DNA of 64,000 nt from Luteitalea sp. (GTDB lineage Bacteria > Acidobacteriota > Vicinamibacteria > Vicinamibacterales > Vicinamibacteraceae): positions 62,001 to 126,000 of the forward strand of contig WHTT01000003.1 of the NCBI GenBank assembly GCA_009377605.1. Reading direction: 5' to 3'. Below are positions 53,395-61,852 of the stretch, piece by piece. Position 1 is the stretch's first letter. Each line of letters starts with the position of its first letter. Made by a program: the position numbers and the translations under genes. Under the pieces are notes generated by a model that was given only the letters and a program-made list of their open reading frames with translations, was not told the origin of the DNA and did not search any database.

Positions 53395-53957
53395 CCCACC
53401 AGGCGCTCAAACCGCCCGCCTTCGCGGCAGAGGGCGAGGGTCCGCGCGACGGTGTCCTCGGGCGAGAGCTCGCTCGTTTTGCCGGCGCGGCGCAGGAAAT
53501 CGAGAAGCGCCGCGTCAGTGTCCGATAGCCGCACCCAGGCCTCGGGCCTGCGCGTGTGAACGACCGTGTCGCTCCCCAGTAGCTTTCGCGGCAGCCGGAA
53601 CCCGCTCGTCGCGACTTCGCCCCGGCCGGCCGTTTGCGTCGTAAATCCCAGGAGGTTAGAAGCCGCGATTCCGGCCGGGAAGACGACGTTGCGCTGGGAT
53701 GCAAGCCTCTGGATTGCGGCCGGGTTCGGGGCGCTCTTGCCCAAGGGCGTTTCGCGGGGCCTGTAGTAGACGCCCTTGCTGATGCGCTGCAGCACCTCCT
53801 GGCGCGCGAGGCGGGACAGTGCCTGCGCGACGGCGGAGACGGGAGCCTCCGGAAAGTCCTCGAAACGCCACAGCCGTTCGCCGCCATCCTGGATCTGTCG
53901 GCGGACCCAACTGGCGATCTGTCCGGGTCCTTTCGGAGGTTTTCTGCGCTCGGCCAT
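53395..53957 (-). pseudogene. AbiEi-like (DUF6088) antitoxin-type regulator, 3' end cut off
   Basis: From ATG 53957 the gene encodes ERRKPPKGPGQIASWVRRQI, then a winged-helix region AQALSRLARQEVLQRISKGV, YYRPRETPLGKSAPNPAAIQ, LLGFTTQTAGRGEVATSGF and LDFLRRAGKTSELSPEDTVA, up to EGGRFERLV. This is the DUF6088/AbiEi pattern of type IV toxin-antitoxin regulators, which bind their own promoter. About 20-25 C-terminal residues and any downstream AbiEii nucleotidyltransferase toxin are missing, because the DNA switches at about 53395 to another gene. The frame stays open to 53319 in foreign sequence. The reading from upstream starts (to 54095) crosses the operator and is not supported. Confidence 0.75.
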
Positions 53958-53986
53958 GCGCTCGACTGTGGCCGCACCCAAGCATG

Positions 53987-54018
53987 ATGTCAAGTTTTTG
54001 AGCAAAAAAACTTGACAT
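53987..54018. promoter_or_regulatory. Palindromic operator with promoter elements before the AbiEi-like gene
   Basis: ATGTCAAGTTTTT and its inverse complement AAAAACTTGACAT form a perfect 13-base inverted repeat with a short centre. Read on the minus strand it contains TTGACAT, a -35 box pointing toward the antitoxin-like gene; on the plus strand a second TTGACAT points toward the ParB-domain gene. AbiEi-type proteins repress their own promoter through such repeats. Confidence 0.78.
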
Positions 54019-54133
54019 TCCGCCCGAGCGACCACAGCCCGAGCGCACCAGCGATGGGCTTGTGGCATCATGGCACCCACACCATGCGAGGGCACCCTTC
54101 AGCGGGCAGCGACCGCGGAGATGAAAGTAAACT

Positions 54134-55029
54134 ATGCCCCAGACCAAACTGGTGCGCGTCTCGGAACTCGCGCTCGACTTGCATAACTACCGCACGATAT
54201 CCCAGCCGGACGAGCAAACCGCGATTGAGGCGATAATCTCAACGAGCCCCGACCGCTTCTGGGCGTTGACCGACAGCCTGCTGCAAGACGGCTACTTGCC
54301 GACCGAGAGCGTCATCGTGCTGCGCGGCAACAAGCCTCGCGTCCTGAGCGTGCGCGAGGGGAACCGCCGTGTCGCGGCGCTGAAACTGATTCATGGCATC
54401 CTGCCGCTCAACGGGTTCACGGTTCCCGATGACATCCGGCGCGCCATCAAGGCCGTCTCCGCCGACTGGCGGCGCCAGAACGCCGAAGTGCCCTGCACCA
54501 TTTATGAACCCACCGACGCCCAGACGGTCGATCGCATCGTTACGCTTGCGCACGGCAAGGGCGAAAAGGCCGGCCGCGACCAGTGGAACGCGGTGGCGCG
54601 CGCGCGCCACAACCGCGATGCGAACAACGCAGCGGAACCGGCGCTCGATCTGCTCGAAGCGTACCTGAAGGAAGGAAGGAACGTCACCGCACAGCAGAAG
54701 GCGCGCTGGGCCGGCGCCTACCCCTTGAGCATCCTTGCCGAGGCGATGAAGCGGCTCGCCCCGCGCCTCGCCCGGAAGATCACGTCCGCCTCGCGCACAC
54801 CATTCAGACGAAGCTGCGCCGGCCGTGGATCGTGTCGTACGACTCGCACGCCGCCATCGCGGCGCTGTACCGCAACCGGCGGAAATTCTCCTATGCCCTT
54901 CAATACAGCGCCACCCGCGCCTACGAAGGCAGCGAGTTGTTTGTGTTCTCGGATTCGCTTCAAATACCGGGGAAATCAGCTCTGCCGTATATTGCGGCCG
55001 GCCTGGGTCGGGTCCGCCGCTCCGCATAG
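54134..55029 (+). pseudogene. ParB-like nuclease-domain gene, frameshifted near 54775
   Basis: The first 215 residues carry a ParB/Srx-type domain (KLVRVSELALDLHNYRTISQ, TDSLLQDGYLPTESVIVLRG, VLSVREGNRRVAALKLIHGI). These are followed by helices (GEKAGRDQWNAVARARHNRD, ALDLLEAYLKEGRNVTAQQK). After AEAMKRLAPRLARKI the frame becomes unnatural. Reading continues in the next frame as HTIQTKLRRPWIVSYDSHAA and YSATRAYEGSELFVFSDSLQ, to a stop at 55029. I do not recognise this second part. The proteins are typical of integrated elements and plasmids. The gene is divergent from the AbiEi-like gene and shares its operator region. Confidence 0.65.
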
Positions 55030-55082
55030 GTACGACCGGACGCGATGGGCCACCGGGAAAGCCAGGAATCGGCGCCGGATTT

Positions 55083-55110
55083 TTGACAACAGGCTTGACA
55101 ACTTGACAAC
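55083..55110. repeat. Three TTGACAAC direct repeats next to the tRNA-derived att sequence
   Basis: TTGACAAC occurs at 55083-55090, 55095-55102 and 55103-55110, about 30 bases from the tRNA-like repeat at 55140. Clustered octamers this close to an att core resemble arm-type binding sites of a tyrosine recombinase or its excisionase. No integrase gene remains. Confidence 0.55.
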
Positions 55111-55139
55111 TCACGGCCGCTCAAAATCGCCGTAAGTTA

Positions 55140-55162
55140 TTGGTGCGGAAGGGGGGACTCGA
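55140..55162. repeat. Attachment-site repeat: copy of the tRNA-Leu 3' end
   Basis: The 23 bases beginning TTGGTGCGGAAGGGGGGACT are identical to 55241-55263, which covers the CCA end and the T-arm side of tRNA-Leu. The match ends one base into the T-loop. Such duplicated tRNA 3' ends mark integration of an element into a tRNA gene. Here the two copies are only 101 bases apart. Confidence 0.85.
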
Positions 55163-55241
55163 CCCTGAAGACCGAGGCGCGTAGCGCCGAAGGTCGATGG
55201 CTGAGAACGACCGTGAGCGCCAAACGAAATGAAATGGAGTT

Positions 55242-55328
55242 TGGTGCGGAAGGGGGGACTCGAACCCCCACGATGTTGCCACCGCCAGCCCCTCAAGCTG
55301 GTGCGTCTGCCAATTCCGCCACTTCCGC
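55242..55328 (-). tRNA. tRNA-Leu (anticodon GAG)
   Basis: The 87-base minus-strand gene starts GCGGAAGTGGCGGAATTGGC, has the anticodon stem CCAGC/GCTGG around the loop TTGAGGG (anticodon GAG at 55292-55294), a long variable arm, the T-arm with GTTCGAGTC, and an encoded CCA at 55242-55244. Acceptor bases GCGGAAG pair with CTTCCGC. The gene is intact. A 23-base copy of its 3' end lies 101 bases downstream (see 55140). Confidence 0.97.
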
Positions 55329-55392
55329 AAGTGGGACGCGCGTTGAACGTGACACGCCGGGAACCGTGTAGGCCCGACCCTCAGGGCCGGAC

Positions 55393-55450
55393 TAGAACCC
55401 TTGAGAACCCGAAACTTGACGCATTTGGGTCAAGTTTCGGGGCTCGCAAG
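55393..55450. repeat. Family 2 repeat (copy 4, most complete)
   Basis: GAACCCTTGAGAACCCGAAA continues as CTTGACGCATTTGGGTCAAG and TTTCGGGGCTCGCAAG. The two halves form an inverted repeat (CCCGAAACTTGAC / GTCAAGTTTCGGG) around GCATTTGG. It lies between tRNA-Leu and secG. The rest of the 203-base gap shows nothing else. Confidence 0.85.
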
Positions 55451-55531
55451 TGAGCGTCGGGGAGCGCGGCCGGAGCCCGCGGTCCGCTAGAAATTCTAGC
55501 ACGGCGCGTTCGGCGAGCGCGCCGTGCCGCA

Positions 55532-56011
55532 CTACGGCTTCGACGGGGGCTTGGACGCCGGCTTCTCCTGCGCGTTCGGTGCTGGCTTCTCGCTTGCCGG
55601 GGCCTTCGGTGCTGGCTTTTCGTCTGCCGAGTCCTGCTGGGGCAGACCAGACGGCTTTTCTTGCCCTTGCGGCGTTCCAGTTTCCTCTTGCGATGCGGGC
55701 GGGGTCGTGGGCGCCGGCTTCGCTGGCGCGCTCTGCTGGGCGGGTTTTGGGGCCCCGACACCACTCAGAAGCGAGCCCGGACCACGCTGTCCGACAACGG
55801 CGAGCAGGAGGGCGCCGATCATGAACAGCGCACCGAGCACGGTCGTGGCCTTGGTGAGGACGGTCGCACCCTGGCGCGCGCCAAACGCCGTCTGGGTGCC
55901 CGCGCCTCCAAAGGCGCTCGCAACGTCCCCGCGCCCCTGCTGGAGGAGGACGACCACCATCATCAGCAGGCAAACGACCACATACACCGTCGTCAGGATG
56001 TAATAGAGCAT
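55532..56011 (-). CDS. secG: Preprotein translocase subunit SecG with extended C-terminus
   Basis: The 159-residue protein has two membrane helices (YYILTTVYVVVCLLMMVVVL and LTKATTVLGALFMIGALLLA) linked by the conserved LLQQGRGDVASAFGG loop. This is the SecG layout of the SecYEG protein-export channel. About 80 extra residues rich in Pro, Ala, Lys and Gln (KPAQQSAPAKPAPTTPPASQ) follow the second helix; such tails occur in several acidobacterial and deltaproteobacterial SecG proteins. It is last of the gap-pgk-tpiA-secG run, 65 bases after tpiA. Confidence 0.92.
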   Translation of the reverse strand: MLYYILTTVYVVVCLLMMVVVLLQQGRGDVASAFGGAGTQTAFGARQGATVLTKATTVLGALFMIGALLLAVVGQRGPGSLLSGVGAPKPAQQSAPAKPAPTTPPASQEETGTPQGQEKPSGLPQQDSADEKPAPKAPASEKPAPNAQEKPASKPPSKP

Positions 56012-56076
56012 ACCAACTTGATTCTAGCGCGACGTCCCGCATCGCGCCAGGCCCGGCCCCCCGTCCGCCGCGCCGG

Positions 56077-56850
56077 TTACTTTCTCGCGGCGGCCACGCG
56101 GGTGGCGTTGACAATGGCGAGGAAGCCGGTCACGTCGAGGCTCGCTCCACCGACCAAGGCGCCATCGACGTCAGGCTGGCGCATGAGCTCGGCGGTGTTG
56201 TCCGGCTTTACGCTGCCGCCGTAGATCACATGGCACTGGTCCGCGGCGTCGGCGCCAAACCAGCCTCGCAGCCGTTGCCGTATATGCTGGTGGGCTTCCG
56301 CCGCCTGCTCGGGTGTCGCGTTCCGTCCCGTGCCGATCGCCCACACTGGCTCGTAGGCCACCACCAGCAGACCGACCTGCTCGCCCGAGAGTCCATCCAG
56401 ATCGCGCGTGAGCTGTTGGTCGAGGACGCTCAGCGTCTCCCCACGATCCCGCTGCTCGAGTGTTTCACCGACGCAGACAATCGGCGTCAGATCTGCGCTG
56501 AATGCCGCATGCACCTTGCGGCTCACGGTCTCATCCGTCTCACCAAACAGGCGGCGACGCTCCGAGTGGCCGATGATGACGAGCTCTGCGCCTGCCTCGC
56601 GCAGCATGGGGCCACTCACTGCACCCGTGAACGCTCCCTCGCGCTCCCAGTACAAATCCTGTCCGGCCACGGCGATGCCGGTTGCCCGTACCGCGTCCGC
56701 GACCGCGTGTAGCGCCAGGAACGGCGGCGCCAGAACGATCTCCATGTCAACCAGGTCCTTTGCCGCGCTCTTGAACTGCTTGGCGAAGGCCACGGCTTCG
56801 TGGACCGTCTTGTACATCTTCCAATTGGCTGCCACAAACGGCATGCGCAT
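56077..56850 (-). CDS. tpiA: Triosephosphate isomerase
   Basis: The 257-residue TIM barrel has the active-site Lys in AANWKMYK, the His in VIIGHSERRRLFGETD, the catalytic Glu loop VAYEPVWAIGTGRNATPEQA and the phosphate site VIYGGSVKPDNTAEL. It interconverts dihydroxyacetone phosphate and glyceraldehyde 3-phosphate. The start at ATG 56850 (MRMPFVAANWKMYK) is 27 bases after the pgk stop. The gene is third in the glycolytic operon. Confidence 0.96.
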   Translation of the reverse strand: MRMPFVAANWKMYKTVHEAVAFAKQFKSAAKDLVDMEIVLAPPFLALHAVADAVRATGIAVAGQDLYWEREGAFTGAVSGPMLREAGAELVIIGHSERRRLFGETDETVSRKVHAAFSADLTPIVCVGETLEQRDRGETLSVLDQQLTRDLDGLSGEQVGLLVVAYEPVWAIGTGRNATPEQAAEAHQHIRQRLRGWFGADAADQCHVIYGGSVKPDNTAELMRQPDVDGALVGGASLDVTGFLAIVNATRVAAARK

Positions 56851-56877
56851 CGAAGTATTCTCGCTTGTCAATCCTCG

Positions 56878-58068
56878 TTACGCGTCGGGCAGCACAGCCA
56901 CCCCCGGCAGTGTGCGCCCACCCAGGAACTCGAGCGACGCACCGCCGCCGGTCGAGATGTGGCTGACGCGGTCGGCCACGCCTGCCTTCGTTATCGCTGC
57001 AATCGAGTCGCCGCCTCCAACGATCGTCGTGCCCTCGACCTCCGCCACCGCTCGCGCGACTGCGGTGGTGCCCGCGGCGAAGCGGTCCACCTCGAACACC
57101 CCCATTGGACCGTTCCAGACCACCGTCTTGGCCCCCTTCACGAGCTCGGCGTAGTCGGTGGCTGTTTCCGGGCCGATGTCGACACCCATTCGGTCGCCAA
57201 TTGCAGGATCGCCGACGGCAAGCCGCTCGCCTTCGGCATCCGGCGCGATTCTGTCGGTGACGACATGATCTGTTGGCAACGCCAGTGTGACCCTGCGTGC
57301 CTTGGCCCGCCGTTCCACGTCGGCGGCCGTTCCGGTGAGCGCCGTCTCGACGAGCGATTTGCCCACCGGCACGCCACGCGCCTTGAGGAACGTGTAGGCC
57401 ATCGCGCCGCCAATCACCAAACTGTCCACGCGCGTGAGGAGGTTCTCGATCACTTCCAGCTTATCGGAGACCTTCGCGCCTCCGAGCACCGCCACGAACG
57501 GCCGCTCCGGTCGCTCCAGCGCCTTGCCCAGATATTCGAGCTCGCGCGCCATGAGGAGGCCCGCGGCGGCCTCCTTCACCGCGCACACCATACCCTCCGT
57601 CGACGCATGTGCCCGATGCGCCGACCCGAACGCATCGTCCACGTAGACGTCGCACAAGGACGCCAGCTCCTTCGCAAACGCCTCGTCGTTGGCTTCTTCC
57701 TCTTTGTGAAAACGCAGGTTCTCCAAGAGGACGATGCCACCGTCTCCGGCATCGCGCAGAGCCGCACGCGCGGGCTCACCAATGCAGTCTTCTGCAAAGG
57801 TGACGGGCCGATTCAAGAGCTCAGCGAGGTGAGCAGCCACGGGCCGCAGACTCATCTCCGGATGCGGCTCGCCTTTCGGCCGGCCGAGATGTGACGCGAG
57901 AACCACCACCTGTGGATTCTGCGCCAGCGCGAAGCGAAGGGTCGGCAGCGACGCCCGGACGCGCGTGTCGTCCCCAATCACTCCACCCTTGAGCGGCACG
58001 TTGAAGTCCACACGGATGAACACCCGACGCCCCTGCAGGTTCAGATCTTTGATGGTTCGTTTCACCAC
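56878..58068 (-). CDS. pgk: Phosphoglycerate kinase
   Basis: The 396-residue protein has the N-domain RVFIRVDFNVPLKGGVIGDD, VVLASHLGRPKGEPHPEMSL and RFHKEEEAND, and the C-domain nucleotide-binding GGAKVSDKLEVIENLL and VVWNGPMGVFEVDRFAAGT. It catalyses the ATP-forming step of lower glycolysis. The start is a GTG (58066-58068); a second GTG follows directly. The AGGG upstream is part of the repeat tract at 58071-58124, so the repeat supplies the ribosome site. Confidence 0.96.
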   Translation of the reverse strand: MVKRTIKDLNLQGRRVFIRVDFNVPLKGGVIGDDTRVRASLPTLRFALAQNPQVVVLASHLGRPKGEPHPEMSLRPVAAHLAELLNRPVTFAEDCIGEPARAALRDAGDGGIVLLENLRFHKEEEANDEAFAKELASLCDVYVDDAFGSAHRAHASTEGMVCAVKEAAAGLLMARELEYLGKALERPERPFVAVLGGAKVSDKLEVIENLLTRVDSLVIGGAMAYTFLKARGVPVGKSLVETALTGTAADVERRAKARRVTLALPTDHVVTDRIAPDAEGERLAVGDPAIGDRMGVDIGPETATDYAELVKGAKTVVWNGPMGVFEVDRFAAGTTAVARAVAEVEGTTIVGGGDSIAAITKAGVADRVSHISTGGGASLEFLGGRTLPGVAVLPDA

Positions 58069-58070
58069 GT

Positions 58071-58124
58071 TGATCCCTTGATCCCTCGGTCCCTTGATCC
58101 CTTGGTCCCTTGGTCCCTTGATCG
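58071..58124. repeat. CAAGGGATC / CAAGGGACC tandem tract between gap and pgk
   Basis: On the plus strand, units TTGATCCC, TTGGTCCC and CGGTCCC alternate through the whole 57-base gap of the glycolytic operon. It is the same type of repeat as 36634-36836, but without the second arm. Confidence 0.8.
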
Positions 58125-58125
58125 A

Positions 58126-59133
<1,008 letters not shown>

Positions 59134-59363
59134 GAATGCGTCCTCCCGGACCGAATTAAGAACCAGCTCCACCCGAGGCAAACCCCCTTCGCAAGGCGAG
59201 GCCGGGCGGGTTGCGCGATGGCGGACTTGTCCCGCCGAGGCTCACGACGTGAGCAAGGGCGGATGAGGAGGGGCGACGGACGCGCCCAGAACCTCGTATT
59301 CTAATACAGTCGCATGTGAGGGCTACGGATTGTGCGCTCCGAGGCGACGAGATCGCCGGGAGC

Positions 59364-60710
59364 ATGCCGCCAATGTACTTGTTCTACAGTGTCCTGAGCT
59401 TCGTGGCCTTGCTCCTCGCGTCACCCTACTTTGCCTATCGTGCGCTCCGGGATGGAAAGTACATTCGGGGATTCTCGCAACGGCTCGGCTCCCTGCCGTC
59501 GTCGCTCAACGTCGAGCGCGAGCCCTCGATTTGGATCCATGCCGTGTCGGTGGGCGAGGCGCTCACGGCGCGGGTGCTCGTCGACGGTCTCCGCAAGCGT
59601 TACCCGAGCCACAAGCTATTCCTCTCGACGACGACCCGCACCGGACAGGAAGTGGCGCAAACGCGTGTGGCGTCGATCGACGGTGTCTTCTACCTTCCCT
59701 TCGACTGGGCGTGGCCGATCCGCCGTGCTCTGGATACGGTTCGGCCGGAGCTCTTCGTCATGATGGAGACAGAGCTCTGGCCCAATCTCCTCCGTGCGTG
59801 TCGCGCCCGCGGGGTTCGAACGGTCCTGGTCAACGGCCGGCTATCGGTGCGCTCGCACAGGCGCTATCGACTCGCCCAGCCGTTCTTTCGTCGCGTGCTC
59901 GCCGACGTGGACCTTCTGCTGGTGCAGGGAGAGACATCGGGACAGCATTTCATCGCGCTCGGCGCGGATCCATCGCGCGTGGTCGTCACGGGCAGCTTGA
60001 AGTTCGATTCTCTCGACTGGGCTGCGGCCGGATCCGTAGGGCGGGGTGATGACGGTGTCCTGCGTTACTTCCGTATGCCGGAATCGCGCGTCGTGATCAT
60101 CGCGGCCAGCACGCTGCGCGGTGAGGAGACGACGGTACTTCGGGCGTTCCGCAGCGTGCAGCGAAAGGTGTCGAATGCGCTGCTGATCCTGGCGCCGCGG
60201 CACCCAGAGCGGTTCGACGAGGTCGTTCAACTTGCGTCCGAGGAAGGCTACCGAGCCACGCGACGGACGGAATTGCAGATCGACGCCGAGCTCCGAGACG
60301 AGGTGATCGTCCTCGACACGATGGGCGAGCTTGCGCGCCTCTATCAGATCGCGACGGTCGTCTTCGTGGGAGGGAGTCTCGTCGATGGCGGCGGACACAA
60401 TATCCTGGAGCCAGCGCTGTTCGGCAAGCCGATTCTCTTCGGGCCCTACATGCGCAACTTCGCCGAGATTGCCGACGAGTTCCTGCGAAAAGGCGCGGCA
60501 GTGCAGATACGCGATGGCGTTCACCTCGCGACCGAAGTGCGCCAATTGCTGGACGACCCCGTGCGACGTACCGGCATGGGCGCCGCGGCACGTGCGCTGG
60601 TCGAAGCCAACCGCGGTGCGAAGGCGCGCACGCTCGAGGAGATCGAACGACTGCTGCCTCCGCCCCGCCGGGAGGAAAACGAAAAGATGCCGGCCATCTT
60701 TTTCAGATGA
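59364..60710 (+). CDS. waaA: 3-deoxy-D-manno-octulosonic acid transferase
   Basis: The 448-residue GT30 enzyme has an N-terminal membrane segment (YLFYSVLSFVALLLASPYFA). The acceptor site region SIWIHAVSVGEALTARVLVD carries the conserved catalytic Glu. VMMETELWPNLLRACRARGV, VVTGSLKFDSLDW and GGHNILEPALFGKPILFGPY complete the pattern. It adds Kdo to lipid IVA at the inner membrane. Starts at 59364 or 59373 are both possible; GGGAG precedes both. It is the first gene of the LPS-core run and overlaps lpxK by four bases. Confidence 0.93.
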   Translation: MPPMYLFYSVLSFVALLLASPYFAYRALRDGKYIRGFSQRLGSLPSSLNVEREPSIWIHAVSVGEALTARVLVDGLRKRYPSHKLFLSTTTRTGQEVAQTRVASIDGVFYLPFDWAWPIRRALDTVRPELFVMMETELWPNLLRACRARGVRTVLVNGRLSVRSHRRYRLAQPFFRRVLADVDLLLVQGETSGQHFIALGADPSRVVVTGSLKFDSLDWAAAGSVGRGDDGVLRYFRMPESRVVIIAASTLRGEETTVLRAFRSVQRKVSNALLILAPRHPERFDEVVQLASEEGYRATRRTELQIDAELRDEVIVLDTMGELARLYQIATVVFVGGSLVDGGGHNILEPALFGKPILFGPYMRNFAEIADEFLRKGAAVQIRDGVHLATEVRQLLDDPVRRTGMGAAARALVEANRGAKARTLEEIERLLPPPRREENEKMPAIFFR

Positions 60711-61843
60711 GTCACGAGACGAAGATGACAGGCGTCCTTTCGTTTTCCTCGCTCTACGCGGTGATGGCTCGGCGTCGGCGGCGATGGTATCGCGCGCATC
60801 CGGACGCGCGACGCACGCTCCATCGGCCAGTCATCAGCGTGGGGAACATTGCCGTGGGCGGACGGCGCAAGACACCTATTGTGGCGGCGCTGGCGCGGTG
60901 GCTCATCGAGAAGGGTGAGCGCCCGGCAATCTTGAGCCGTGGTTATGCGCGAGAGCAGCCTCGAGATGGCGTGGTGGTCGTGCGAGACGCCGAGAGGGTG
61001 CTCGCGCCGCTGACCGAGGCCGGAGATGAGCCTTTCCTCCTTGCGCAGAACCTCACGGGGTGCGCGGTGGTCGTTTGTGCGGATCGGTATCTGGCCGGAC
61101 GATTGGCCGAATCGCGCCTGGGCTGCACGGTTCATCTGCTCGACGATGGCTTTCAACATTTCGCCTTGGCGCGCGATGTCGATCTGGTCGCGGTGGATCC
61201 TCAGGACGTGACGGCTGCGAGGGTCTTGCCGCACGGTCGGCTTCGCGAGTCGCCAGATGTGCTCGATGTTGCAGACGCGTTGATCTGGCTCGGGGCCGCC
61301 CACGACACCGCTCGCGACCGTCCGAGCGACAATGAGCTGCGGCCCCCGCAGTTCATCGCGCGCGATCGTCACGGCGTGCCGCGACCACTAGCGTCGAGCC
61401 TCGGCGTACCGGCGCTGGCGCCGCCCGCGCGCGTCGTGGGCGTCGCCGCAACTGCAGAGCCCGAGCGCTTCTTCGACCACCTCCGCGCCGCCGGCTGGGC
61501 ACTGACCGACGCGCTCGGCTTTCCGGATCATCATCCGTTCAGCCAGCAGGATCTCGGGCGCGTGGCCACGCGAATGCAGGAGACCGGTGCTGTTGCCGTG
61601 TTGACCACGGAGAAGGACGGGGTGCGGCTCGACGCCCGTGGCGAGCTGCCGTTTCCGGCGGCGGTCGTTCCGCTCGCCGTCGATATCGAGCCGCGAGAAG
61701 CGTTCTTCTCGTGGCTGGCCGGCAAGCTCGAGGCGGCCGGTCATAAGGTCCCTGTAGGGAGGGGCCTTGAGGCCCCTCGGCCCGCGGCGGCGGAAAGGCC
61801 GTGCGCTACGTCGCGGAGCAGGAGTGGTGGGTCAGTACGCTAA
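60707..61843 (+). CDS. lpxK: Tetraacyldisaccharide 4'-kinase with an altered P-loop
   Basis: The 378-residue protein has the LpxK layout: HRPVISVGNIAVGGRRKTPI at 39-58 (P-loop), PAILSRGYARE, GDEPFLLAQNLTGCAVVVCA, LLDDGFQHFALARDVDLVAV, and ALGFPDHHPFSQQDLGRVAT, VLTTEKDGVRL near the end. It would phosphorylate the 4' position of the lipid A precursor. The usual P-loop reads GGxGKTP; here GGRRKTP has Arg in place of the last Gly. The C-terminal 30 or so residues after AGHKVPVGRG are read from a palindromic repeat and flanking DNA. The start overlaps waaA by four bases. Confidence 0.87.
   Translation: MSHETKMTGVLSFSSLYAVMARRRRRWYRAHPDARRTLHRPVISVGNIAVGGRRKTPIVAALARWLIEKGERPAILSRGYAREQPRDGVVVVRDAERVLAPLTEAGDEPFLLAQNLTGCAVVVCADRYLAGRLAESRLGCTVHLLDDGFQHFALARDVDLVAVDPQDVTAARVLPHGRLRESPDVLDVADALIWLGAAHDTARDRPSDNELRPPQFIARDRHGVPRPLASSLGVPALAPPARVVGVAATAEPERFFDHLRAAGWALTDALGFPDHHPFSQQDLGRVATRMQETGAVAVLTTEKDGVRLDARGELPFPAAVVPLAVDIEPREAFFSWLAGKLEAAGHKVPVGRGLEAPRPAAAERPCATSRSRSGGSVR
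61748..61790. repeat. GAGGGGCC-TTGA-GGCCCCTC palindromic repeat at the lpxK 3' end
   Basis: GAGGGGCC and GGCCCCTC form a perfect eight-base stem with a TTGA loop (61759-61778), preceded by GTCCCTGTAGG. The lpxK frame reads through it, giving a non-conserved tail. Confidence 0.8.
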
Positions 61844-61852
61844 GCTCACTTT

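Noticed and set aside
53958-54095. N-terminal extension of the AbiEi-like protein
   Set aside because: It would be read through the palindromic operator and has no family likeness; the ATG at 53957 is the better start.
53395-55029. A working type IV toxin-antitoxin system
   Set aside because: The antitoxin-like gene is cut at its 3' end and no nucleotidyltransferase toxin gene is present in the window.
55140-55240. A second tRNA-Leu gene
   Set aside because: Only the 3' 22-23 bases match; no anticodon arm or 5' half follows. It is an att-type duplication.
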